Part shown: piece by piece, positions 27,387-35,538 of the stretch | Layout: each line of letters starts with the position of its first letter | How positions within the stretch are numbered: the first letter of the stretch is position 1 | Assembly (NCBI RefSeq): GCF_900112815.1 | Contig: NZ_FOND01000001.1 | Coordinates: 156,816-220,815 of the forward strand | Direction: 5' to 3' | DNA from: Blastococcus tunisiensis | GTDB lineage: Bacteria > Actinomycetota > Actinomycetes > Mycobacteriales > Geodermatophilaceae | DNA length: 64,000 nt | Translations under genes and position numbers: made by a program | The notes under the pieces: model-generated | The model's database searches: none | The model's input: the letters and a program-made list of their open reading frames with translations, nothing else | Told to the model about the DNA's origin: nothing

Positions 27387-29012
27387 ATGACCACGACCAG
27401 GACAGTCACCGCCCTGAACACCGGCCGGGAGAGCACGCCCGACGAGCCTTCCGCGACCGGAAACGGTGCCGGGATCGAGCAGCGCGAGACCGAGCACGTC
27501 GACCCAGCCGGGACCGGCACCACAAGCGCCGGGATGGCCGAGGACAGCGGCCGGGCACACCGGCTGGTATGGCTGGACCCTCGGGGCCTGGCCGTGCACC
27601 CCCGCAACATCCGCGACGACCTCGGCGACCTGTCCGGGCTGGCCGACTCCATCGCCGCCCAGGGCGTGCTGGAGGCACTGACCGTGATCCCGTATATCGC
27701 CGCCGACGGGACGCCGGGCCATCAGCTTGTGGCCGGGCACCGCCGGGCGGCCGCCGCAGTCCTCGCCGGACTGACCGCGGTGCCGTGCGTGCTGCGCCCC
27801 GACCTCGCGCTCGACGGGAACGCCGCCGACGGCGACCGGGCCGCCCAGGCCGGGCACGTGGGGGCGATGCTGGCCGAGAACCTGCACCGTCGCGGTCTGT
27901 CCGCGGTGGAGGAGGCACGCGGCGTGCAGGCGATGCTCGACCTCGGCGTGCCGCTGGCCAGGGTGGCCAAGGCCACCGGGCTGGGCCGCAAGCGGGTCGC
28001 CAAGGCCGCCGGCGTCGCCCGGTTGGACGGCGACACCGCCGCCGCGGTCGCCGGTGCCGGGCTGACCCTGGACCAGGCCGCCGCCGTCGCCCACTACGCC
28101 GATGACCCCGACGCCGCCGCCGCCCTGATCGCGGCGGCGGGGGAGGGGACGGGGCGGTTCGCCCATGCGCTGACCCGCGCCAAGCAGGCCCGAGCAGAAG
28201 CCGAGCGGGCAGCCGCCCTGCTGTCCGAGCTGATCGCCGCCGGGCGCGCCGTCCTGGACGAGGACACCGGCCGCGCCGCCACCCGGCTGGCCGACCTCGA
28301 GCACGACGGCGAGTCGCTGACCGCCGACGGCCACGCCGGCTGTCCCGGCTCGGCGGTCTACGTGAACACCAGCGGCTGGCAGGGGCCACAGGTCGTCGAG
28401 GTGTGCACCGACCCGGCGGGGAACGGCCACCGTGACCGCTGGACGGCCACCGTCCTACCCGGGGGCGCGGCAGGCGAGGAGCCGAGCGAGGACGAGCGGG
28501 AAGCAGCCTCGGCCGAGCGGCGGGCCACCATCGAGAACAACAAGGCGATGGCGGCGGCCAACGAGACCCGCCGCGAGTGGATCAAGGGCCTGCTGCAGCG
28601 CAAGACCGCGCCCAAGGCCGCGCTGCGGTTCGCCGTCGAGACGATGGCCGCCGACCCGCGGGCGCTGTCCCGGTGGCTGTCCGGGCAACCCAACCGCGCC
28701 CAGGACACTGCCGCCGCTGACCTCGGCGTCGACGCCCCCGGCCAGTGGTGGGCCACCCGGGACAAGCCCGCGCCCACGCTGACCAGCGGCGAACAGGTGC
28801 CCGACGCCCGGCTCGCCGTGGCGCTGCTCGCCCACGTCGCCGGCGCCACCGAATCGGGCATGCACCGCCAGTCCTGGCGCAACCCCGGCACCGGCGACGC
28901 CCGCTGGCTGCGGTTCCTGGACTCCTGCGGCTACACCCTCGCCGAGATCGAACGGCAGATCATCGACGCCACGGACCACCCGACCGTCGTCCCCGCACCC
29001 GACGCCACCTGA
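27387..29012 (+). CDS. ParB/RepB-like nuclease-domain protein
   Basis: A 541-residue protein. The ParB N-terminal domain (~60-150) shows AVHPRNIRDDLGDLSGLADSIAAQGVLEALTVIP and LVAGHRRAAAAVLAG with the CTP-site GxRR-type motif. A KorB-like HTH follows (SAVEEARGVQAML, ARVAKATGLGRKRVAKA). The C-terminus carries a long helical domain. ATG 27387 has AAGGAGAA 6 bases upstream; ATG 27291, with GGGGAG, is an alternative adding 32 low-complexity residues. No parA is near, so it may regulate transcription or help transfer rather than partition. Confidence 0.82.
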   Translation: MTTTRTVTALNTGRESTPDEPSATGNGAGIEQRETEHVDPAGTGTTSAGMAEDSGRAHRLVWLDPRGLAVHPRNIRDDLGDLSGLADSIAAQGVLEALTVIPYIAADGTPGHQLVAGHRRAAAAVLAGLTAVPCVLRPDLALDGNAADGDRAAQAGHVGAMLAENLHRRGLSAVEEARGVQAMLDLGVPLARVAKATGLGRKRVAKAAGVARLDGDTAAAVAGAGLTLDQAAAVAHYADDPDAAAALIAAAGEGTGRFAHALTRAKQARAEAERAAALLSELIAAGRAVLDEDTGRAATRLADLEHDGESLTADGHAGCPGSAVYVNTSGWQGPQVVEVCTDPAGNGHRDRWTATVLPGGAAGEEPSEDEREAASAERRATIENNKAMAAANETRREWIKGLLQRKTAPKAALRFAVETMAADPRALSRWLSGQPNRAQDTAAADLGVDAPGQWWATRDKPAPTLTSGEQVPDARLAVALLAHVAGATESGMHRQSWRNPGTGDARWLRFLDSCGYTLAEIERQIIDATDHPTVVPAPDAT

Positions 29013-29274
29013 CCGGCGTCCGGTCGTCCCCGCGCCCCGCGGGGGCGGCCACGCCGAGGCGAGGGCTGGTTCATGTGGCCGGCCGGCGGCGGGGGTCGCG
29101 CGAGGCCCCGCCGCTGGCGCGTCGAGGCCGACCGTCAGCAAGCTGCCGGCGGGCCTGCCGGCCCGACGCGCTCACCAGCACCGCGACCGCCGCCCGACAC
29201 CCGTCACCGGCCGCGCCTGTCAGACCCCAACGGCACACTTACCCCCGACCCGCTGGCCGGGAGAGGAGGACCCA

Positions 29275-29763
29275 GTGATCTTCGAACCTAGAGCCGCTGA
29301 TCTCGACCTGGTCGACGTGGAGAACGCCCTGCTGCGCGCCGCCCTGGGCGACTACTCCGACGAGGCCGCGATCCTTCTGCTGATCGCCTCCGGCCACTGG
29401 CTACCGCAGCTGCAGCACGCCGGGCTGATCACCGTCGACGGGAACGTGGAAGGGGAGGGACTGTGGGCTCACATCTACTGGCCAGACCTCGACGGGGCCC
29501 TGCGCATCGGCACCATCACCGGCAGGAGCAGTGACCATCACGTCCTGCGGGCAGCCGCCAGCATCGCCGACGGCCACCCCGTCGACCTCGGCGACCTCGC
29601 CGCCGGCCTCGACCGCCACGCCCTCACCCTCGTCCTCGCCGCGATCGCCCACGCCGCCGGCAGCCACGAACCCCGCAGCATCACCCACGCCCCTGACGGA
29701 GTCCCGCACCCGGGTGACCGGCTGCCGCCGCTGGTCCCCTGGCCCCAGCAAAACCTCCAGTGA
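29275..29763 (+). CDS. Hypothetical protein of the mobile element
   Basis: A 162-residue acidic protein, MIFEPRAADLDLVDVENALL..., with a GTG start 5 bases after GGAGGA. It has no membrane segment or known motif. It contains SGHWLPQL and DGALRIGTITGRSSDHHVLRAAASIADG. It follows the ParB-like gene by 262 bp in the same direction. The unknown family is probably peculiar to actinobacterial mobile elements. Confidence 0.65.
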   Translation: MIFEPRAADLDLVDVENALLRAALGDYSDEAAILLLIASGHWLPQLQHAGLITVDGNVEGEGLWAHIYWPDLDGALRIGTITGRSSDHHVLRAAASIADGHPVDLGDLAAGLDRHALTLVLAAIAHAAGSHEPRSITHAPDGVPHPGDRLPPLVPWPQQNLQ

Positions 29764-30274
29764 ACCGTCACAAAAGGGCCCGACGCCCGGTGCGTGGCAG
29801 GCTTGCTCACCAACCCCTCATGCCGAGGGCGGAATGTCGGGCCGCGGGCTTGTGGCGAGTGGGTCAGACGCTCCTCGACGAGGCTTGGCGTACCGCGTCG
29901 ACGCCCCGGCTGGTCCCCACCGCTGCGCGGAGGGCGCCGTGGCTGCCTCCCCGGGAACGCGCTCGCAACGCTTCTCGTCTCGTACGCCGATCACGCGGGC
30001 GGCGGCTTCACGTCGGGGCCCCACGCTCCCCGTATACCATCCTGGTGAACGCCACCTCGCTGTGACTTGAATCACAGTCCACCGAGGTCGGGTGTCGTAC
30101 CGAGGGGTAGCCCCTATCTTTCCGTGGGACGGCGCCGCCTCCAAGGGCAGTGGAGACGGCGCCGCCACGGCAAGGTCTACTCCCAAATTCATTCAACAGC
30201 GCTGAGTCTCGCCATGGAATGTCGAACGGGGCCTTCCCTGGTGGCTGCCCGGGAGCAGCCACGGGGACGCCGTC
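29764..30274. other. Gene-free spacer
   Basis: I see no supported gene here. The strand bias and lower GC of the second half (30030-30200) suggest regulatory DNA for the small gene that follows, but no clear promoter can be named. Confidence 0.4.
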
Positions 30275-30505
30275 ATGCCCAGCTACCGCCTCCTGGCCGG
30301 ATGCGCCACGGTTCTTGAGGCCTTCGACGTGGAGGACGACCGCCAGGCGATCGACTACGCCCGCCAGCTCTCGGTCGACTTTCCATGGGAGGCGCGGACC
30401 TTCCAGGCCCGGTGGGGCTACTTTCAGCTCGAACGGCGAGATGGGCACCTGTGGCAGATGCTCTTCGCCTGGGTGTCACAGGACCAGGGCCCGCACACGC
30501 CCTAA
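30275..30505 (+). CDS. Small hypothetical protein
   Basis: A 76-residue protein beginning MPSYRLLAGCATVLEAFDVEDDRQAIDYARQL with realistic amphipathic composition and no known motif. The ribosome site (ACGGGGACG) is modest. Its pattern, a short beta strand followed by AIDYARQL, recalls small DUF-type proteins that accompany mobile elements, but no family is assigned. Confidence 0.5.
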   Translation: MPSYRLLAGCATVLEAFDVEDDRQAIDYARQLSVDFPWEARTFQARWGYFQLERRDGHLWQMLFAWVSQDQGPHTP

Positions 30506-30709
30506 TCCGACTTCAGCGTCGATCGCAGCCGAGTGGCAGCCGGCGCGATCGTTGTGCGCCTCCAGAGATCTAACCCCTCTCCGTGGCAGCCACGACCCCG
30601 GGAATCCGCGCAGCGACGACGCGAGATTCGCGGCGAGGAGCTGGCGTGCTGAAGGCGGGCCAGGGCGTCCCGCAAGTCTGGGGGCGGTCGGCGGCTTGAT
30701 CTGACAGCG

Positions 30710-31492
30710 TCAGGGGCGCTTCGCCGGTAGGCCACCGGCTGATGGATCACCGCCCGATTGGTCCGACCGGTGCCCTCGGTGGCGAACCAGGCCGCGGCCG
30801 GGGGAAGTGGGAGCTGACGACCTGGCGGCCGCGAGCTGGTCTTCATGAAACCAGTGATGGGGCTGCTGTCCGTACTTCTCGAGAGGCATCCACAGCAACT
30901 GCGCTGGGGTTCTCATCGCTTCGCCGAAGCCGGACTCGTGAGCCCGGAGACGGGTGACGTGCCCAGGCGTGAGGATGTTTAGGCGCGCGCAAGTGCGGTT
31001 CAGTTCATCGCGGCTGGTGGTGGCGACGACAAACACCAGCAGGTCATGGACGGTGGACTCGCGGCGCCACCATGACCAGACTCGGAGCGCGCGGAAAGTG
31101 ACTGCATCGGCGTATCCGCGTTTGGCCTCGGCAGAGGTGCTATCGACTTGCACGGTGTCGTCACGTGTGGCGCTCATGTGCCAGGGATCGGTGATGGCGA
31201 TCGCCACATGAAGCGACCGCAGGCCTGATCTGCCTCTTATTGGGGGGGCTTTATCTGGATGGGTGACTGCGAATGGACTTCGACCTGATGGATGTTCGTG
31301 GACCTGCAAACGCCTTTCCAACCGCAGGAAGTCATAGGTCGTGCGATCAGATTCCGACGGGCCGACGAAGACAAGACGCGTGTGCCTTCTGGTGGGCTGG
31401 CCTGCGGGGTTCACGTGGATATCCAAGCTGGACCGTGTGCGGCCGAGCATTAACCGGGCATGAACGACGACACCCGAATGGGTGCACGCCAC
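30710..31492 (-). CDS. Possible hypothetical gene
   Basis: A 260-codon open frame with believable composition in its middle, for example TRLVFVGPSESDRTTYDFLRLERRL and DELNRTCARLNILTPGHVTRLRAHESGFGEAM. The C-terminal ~35 residues look less protein-like. The start is uncertain (GTG 31492 or ATG 31450) and I see no good ribosome site. No family is recognised. It could be a decayed gene, since this stretch is less GC-rich than its surroundings. Confidence 0.4.
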   Translation of the reverse strand: MACTHSGVVVHARLMLGRTRSSLDIHVNPAGQPTRRHTRLVFVGPSESDRTTYDFLRLERRLQVHEHPSGRSPFAVTHPDKAPPIRGRSGLRSLHVAIAITDPWHMSATRDDTVQVDSTSAEAKRGYADAVTFRALRVWSWWRRESTVHDLLVFVVATTSRDELNRTCARLNILTPGHVTRLRAHESGFGEAMRTPAQLLWMPLEKYGQQPHHWFHEDQLAAARSSAPTSPGRGLVRHRGHRSDQSGGDPSAGGLPAKRP

Positions 31493-31536
31493 CTCGACTG
31501 ACTCAAGGCTGGCGTTAATGCGTCGATAGGACTGGA

Positions 31537-33504
31537 GTGATCGTTGGCCGGATGGGGTTTAGCGTGCGCCGAGTCTTTATGTCGCGTCCGCCTCTGCTCA
31601 TTGTCGTCGCCCTGATTCTGGGCGCCATGGTCTGGCTGATACAGGGACTTGAAGCCAGGGGTCAGGAACGAGCCGACGCCCAGGGCGTGACGACCGCCGA
31701 GGTTATCGCCGCAACCGTCGTGCACCCCCGTCTCGGCGTGAGTGACCTTGCCGGAGGTGATCTCTCTGCCGAGGACCTCGCTGGGCTGCGTGATGACGTC
31801 GATCGGCTTCGTGCTGACGGACAGTTGCTGGGACTGGGCGTGTGGAGGCTGGACGGCACACCTCTGTTCGACGCTTCCCCGGCCTCTGGCGCGCTCCAGG
31901 TTTCGGACGGCGACGTCGCGCGTGCCCGACAGGGGGAGTCGTGGATGAAGTCCGGGCAGGCTGCGGACGGGCAGGCCCAGCTGCGGGTCTTTCTCCCCTC
32001 GTCGACCGCGGAGGAGGATGTTGTTTCGGGCGGGTCACTGGTCGAGGTGGTGATTCCGCACGGCGACCTCACCGCGGCCGCGCAGGACAGGCTGCTGCGT
32101 CAGCAGATATCGGTCGTTGTGATCTTCGCACTGGTCATCGTCGGGCTGGTGTGGTTGCGACATCGCCTGCTGCGGCGCGAGAAGCACGCCCGCCACGACC
32201 CGCTCACCGGGCTGCTGAACCGCCGCGCGCTCTACGAAGACGCCCGGGCTCTGGTGGCCAAGGCGAGTTTCAAGCGTCCGCTGGCTTTCCTCCTTCTTGA
32301 CCTCAGCGAGTTCAAGTCCGTGAACGACACTCTCGGTCACACCGCCGGCGACCTGCTGCTGCAGCGAGTTGCGGCCACTCTGCAGGCCGCGGTGCGGCCG
32401 GAGGATCTAGTGGTCCGCCTCGGTGGGGACGAGTTCGGTGTTCTGCTGACCCACCTTCCCGATACCGGCGCGGCGCATGATCGGGCTGAGCAGCTCCTCC
32501 GCCGGCTGCGGAAGGCGCCGTTCACCGTGGAGGGTGTCGACCTGTCCGTCGACGCCAGCATCGGGGTGGCGCTCGCCCCCGAGCACGGCCGGACCTTGCC
32601 CGAGTTGCTGCAGCGCGCCGACGTGGCCATGTACCAGGCCAAGCTCGGCCGCCGCGGCACCGTGGTCTATGACCCCGCGACCGACCAGCACACCGTCGGT
32701 CAACTGGCGATGGTCACCGATCTGCGCCGGGCTCTGGACAACGATGAGTTCGTGCTGCACTACCAGCCCAAGGTTTCGCTCCGGGACATGCAGGTCACCA
32801 GTGTGGAGGCGCTGGTGCGCTGGCAGCACCCCAGCCGCGGGCTGCTGCCGCCCGGGGAGTTCCTGCCGGTCCTGGAGCGCAGTGGGCTGATGCAGCCGCT
32901 GACCCGCTGGGTGCTCCGCCAGGCCATTCAGCAGGCCGCCAGCTGGCGTCGGGCCGGCATGCCGCTGCAGGTGGCGGTCAACATCAGCCCCCGCAGCCTC
33001 CTGCAGGACGACCTGCCCGCCCGAGTCCTGGCCGCCCTGCTGGCAGCGGAGCTGCCGGCGTCGCTGCTGCAGCTGGAGATCACCGAGACGGCGGTGATGA
33101 CCAACCCCGAACGCGCCGCCTTCGTGCTGACGCAGCTGCAATCCCGGGGCGTGGAGGTCGCCATCGACGACTTCGGCGCCGGCTACACCAGCCTCGCGTT
33201 CCTCCGCATCCTGCCCATCACCGCCCTGAAGATCGACCGCAGCCTCATCAAGGACATGCTCGACCACGACGCGGACGAAGCGGTCACCTCGGCAGTGACC
33301 GACCTGGCCCACCGGCTGGGCTTCAGCGTGATCGCCGAAGGCGTCGAATCCCAGGCGCTGCTCGACCGACTCGCCGCCCTGGGCTGCGACCAGGTGCAGG
33401 GGTACGTCATCAGTGCCCCGCTGCCCCCCGCCGCCCTCGAAGGCTGGCTCGCCGACTGGCAAGCCCGCAGCAGCACGTCCGTCGAAACCGCTGCGGCCTC
33501 ATAA
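31537..33504 (+). CDS. Membrane GGDEF-EAL protein (c-di-GMP turnover) carried by the element
   Basis: A 655-residue protein. Membrane helices lie near 20-40 and 190-210, flanking a ~150-residue extracytoplasmic sensor. The GGDEF domain (~225-385) has an intact RLGGDEFG motif and DPLTGLLNR. The EAL domain (~400-645) has SVEALVRWQHP, NISP, IDDFGAGYTS, KIDRSLI and AEGVES. Both active-site signatures are intact, so it could both make and degrade cyclic di-GMP. The start may be GTG 31537 or ATG 31552; neither has a strong ribosome site. It is cargo of the element. Confidence 0.9.
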   Translation: MIVGRMGFSVRRVFMSRPPLLIVVALILGAMVWLIQGLEARGQERADAQGVTTAEVIAATVVHPRLGVSDLAGGDLSAEDLAGLRDDVDRLRADGQLLGLGVWRLDGTPLFDASPASGALQVSDGDVARARQGESWMKSGQAADGQAQLRVFLPSSTAEEDVVSGGSLVEVVIPHGDLTAAAQDRLLRQQISVVVIFALVIVGLVWLRHRLLRREKHARHDPLTGLLNRRALYEDARALVAKASFKRPLAFLLLDLSEFKSVNDTLGHTAGDLLLQRVAATLQAAVRPEDLVVRLGGDEFGVLLTHLPDTGAAHDRAEQLLRRLRKAPFTVEGVDLSVDASIGVALAPEHGRTLPELLQRADVAMYQAKLGRRGTVVYDPATDQHTVGQLAMVTDLRRALDNDEFVLHYQPKVSLRDMQVTSVEALVRWQHPSRGLLPPGEFLPVLERSGLMQPLTRWVLRQAIQQAASWRRAGMPLQVAVNISPRSLLQDDLPARVLAALLAAELPASLLQLEITETAVMTNPERAAFVLTQLQSRGVEVAIDDFGAGYTSLAFLRILPITALKIDRSLIKDMLDHDADEAVTSAVTDLAHRLGFSVIAEGVESQALLDRLAALGCDQVQGYVISAPLPPAALEGWLADWQARSSTSVETAAAS

Positions 33505-33531
33505 CGGCCTCATCAAGAATCAGCGTCTTCC

Positions 33532-34512
33532 GTGCGGGAAGGGCTCAAGGTGCCACCCCGAATGGCCGACATACCAGGAGTGGAGCTTCGCAGGCGCCTG
33601 ACACCCCGCGTCGTGGGGGCCGCTCGCCATGTCGCGCGTCGCGGCCGCGACGCATGGCAGTCACGCAAGCCGATCTGGATTCCGAAACTTCGGCGTGCAG
33701 GCAAGACTGCTGCGGTGGCGGCGACGTTGGCCGCACTGATCACCCTCGGCGTCACGGGACAGCTCAGCAGGCAGCTGACTGGCGCGTCCCCACTCGCCTC
33801 CGGACCCGTGGCAGAGACAGAAAGCGAGAACGCATTCGTTCCCCTCCTGTCCCCCTGGGATGTCGTCATTGAGAAGGTCCGCGACGTCGCTCCGGCTATT
33901 TCGCGGCCACACATCGGCTTCGTGCCCCTGGGCGATCTATCCCTCACCCCGGAGCCCGACGCGGACGCCGGTGGGCCGTCGCGGGCAACGTCGGCGGGTC
34001 AGGGCGGTCAACCACTGCTCATGAGCACGCCATCCGCTCTTGCCGTGGCGGTGGCAGTGGCGGTGGCAGTCGGCGTCGGCGTGCTGCGGCGGGCGCGCCG
34101 GGGAGGTAAGGACCGGACGTCCCACGGCGACGTCGATCCCCCCGCGGTCTCTGCGGACATAGACGCGCCGACGCGGGACAAGGACAGCGCGATCACAAGC
34201 CAGAGCCGCTCGCCCAGCAGCGGGGACCCGAGTGCACAGTCGGACCTTCGGCCCAGAGTGGACCTACGTCGCGACGAGAATGGTGACGGCCTGTTCCGCC
34301 CCATGCCCGAGGCCGCAGGCCCCACCACGCCAGTGACCGAAACGGCGACGACGGGAAATGAACCCGGCAGCGCCGCAACCGCTCACAAGAGCAGCCGCAC
34401 CGATACCCCGCCAAGCAGGCGCACTCCGCCGGCGACGCCCCAGACGGGAACGCGTGTGCGCGCAGAAGACTCAGCCAGCCGCGTCGTCCTATTCACCGCA
34501 ACGAAATGGTAG
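33532..34512 (+). CDS. Hypothetical membrane protein
   Basis: A 326-residue protein from GTG 33532 (ATG 33562 is an alternative). One membrane helix lies near 60-78 (TAAVAATLAALITLGVTG) and a second, very Val/Ala-rich one (LAVAVAVAVAVGVGVL) near 170. A long disordered Ser/Pro/Thr-rich C-terminal tail follows. It begins 27 bp after the GGDEF-EAL gene in the same direction. I recognise no family. The tail may be extracytoplasmic or a protein-interaction region. Confidence 0.5.
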   Translation: MREGLKVPPRMADIPGVELRRRLTPRVVGAARHVARRGRDAWQSRKPIWIPKLRRAGKTAAVAATLAALITLGVTGQLSRQLTGASPLASGPVAETESENAFVPLLSPWDVVIEKVRDVAPAISRPHIGFVPLGDLSLTPEPDADAGGPSRATSAGQGGQPLLMSTPSALAVAVAVAVAVGVGVLRRARRGGKDRTSHGDVDPPAVSADIDAPTRDKDSAITSQSRSPSSGDPSAQSDLRPRVDLRRDENGDGLFRPMPEAAGPTTPVTETATTGNEPGSAATAHKSSRTDTPPSRRTPPATPQTGTRVRAEDSASRVVLFTATKW

Positions 34513-34753
34513 GACTAAGTCGCTAGACGGTGCGGACCAGAAAGCCCGGCCTGGACGAGTTGGGCTCGTGCTCGCGACCGGAACCCGGTGTCAACGCGGT
34601 TCCCCGCTTTCAGCTCAACCGAAATTGAGGGCCGCCACGATAAGTTTCAACGGGTTAGGGGCCCCACGACATCCGGCAGATTCGCGGAGAATGAAGCTTC
34701 GCGAACGGCTAAAAGTGCCCAAGTGAGGCGCGCCCTGGGCATTTTGGAGACTG

Positions 34754-35182
34754 TTGCGCAAGACACCCCCACTGTTGCTTCAGGTTCCCGGGGTGCACGC
34801 CGAAGTATCGAGAGAAGTGGACGGTGCAAGTCTAGCGGGGGAGCCTCGAGTGATTGTCATCTGCCGGGTGAGGACGCCTGCCACCGACCTGCAGGTGGCT
34901 GCCGGCGTATCGGAACTCCTCGACCGCCGCGCCGCGATGAAGCGGCCGCCGGTCACACTGGCCGTCTCCGACGCCATCGCCCTCGGAATCGCGGGACTCT
35001 TCAGCAGCGCGACCCCTTCCGGTCGAGTGCTCGAACACTTCCACAGACGCGGCTCGGTAGACGGCGCGGACCTGATCGAAGCGGCACGAGTGGAGCAAGG
35101 CTTCGCCTCGCCCGAGGGACATGCGGCGTTGCACTGCCTCATCGGGTGGGTACGGAGTCGCGTGAATGGTCAGATCGACTGA
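34754..35182 (+). CDS. Possible small hypothetical gene
   Basis: An open frame of 142 codons from TTG 34754 or GTG 34793. The central part (TPATDLQVAAGVSELLDRRAAMKRPPVTLAVSDAIALGIAGLF) has believable composition and the C-terminus (GHAALHCLIGWVRSRVNG) is amphipathic. No motif is recognised. GGAG lies 4-5 bases before the TTG. Confidence 0.38.
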   Translation: MRKTPPLLLQVPGVHAEVSREVDGASLAGEPRVIVICRVRTPATDLQVAAGVSELLDRRAAMKRPPVTLAVSDAIALGIAGLFSSATPSGRVLEHFHRRGSVDGADLIEAARVEQGFASPEGHAALHCLIGWVRSRVNGQID

Positions 35183-35448
35183 GGGACGCGTGCCGGCGAC
35201 CGCTTCGAGCCCCACGGGGGAGCCGCCCGCTGAAGGTAGCCCGCGAAAGGTCGGCGGATCGTAGAGCTGAGAACGGGTGTGTCAGTAAACGTCGATAGTC
35301 AACGGATAGACGCCCGCCCCGCAGCGTACTAGCCCAATCAACCATCATCGTAATCATCAAATAGTCTCGGTTACCCCTCCCCGAATAGCCCGTGGTCGTC
35401 AGCAATTGCCATCACTGTCTAAGACTCCACTAAAGAACGGCACGCATG

Positions 35449-35488
35449 CTACCTTCGGAGGTAGATCGGGTCCCGCTTCGCGGGGCCC
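35449..35488. other. Candidate origin of transfer: two adjacent hairpins upstream of the relaxase
   Basis: CTACCT-TCGG-AGGTAG (35449-35464) is followed by a second hairpin with GGGTCCCG/CGGGGCCC arms (35468-35488). They lie 50-90 bp upstream of the MobF relaxase start, in the 350-bp gene-free and comparatively AT-rich stretch 35183-35538. MobF relaxases usually nick beside such hairpins near their own gene. No nic site can be identified by eye. Confidence 0.45.
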
Positions 35489-35538
35489 ATCGCCGTTTGT
35501 AGGGGTGACTTGTTGGTCATTGTCGGGTGGCGTTGAGA

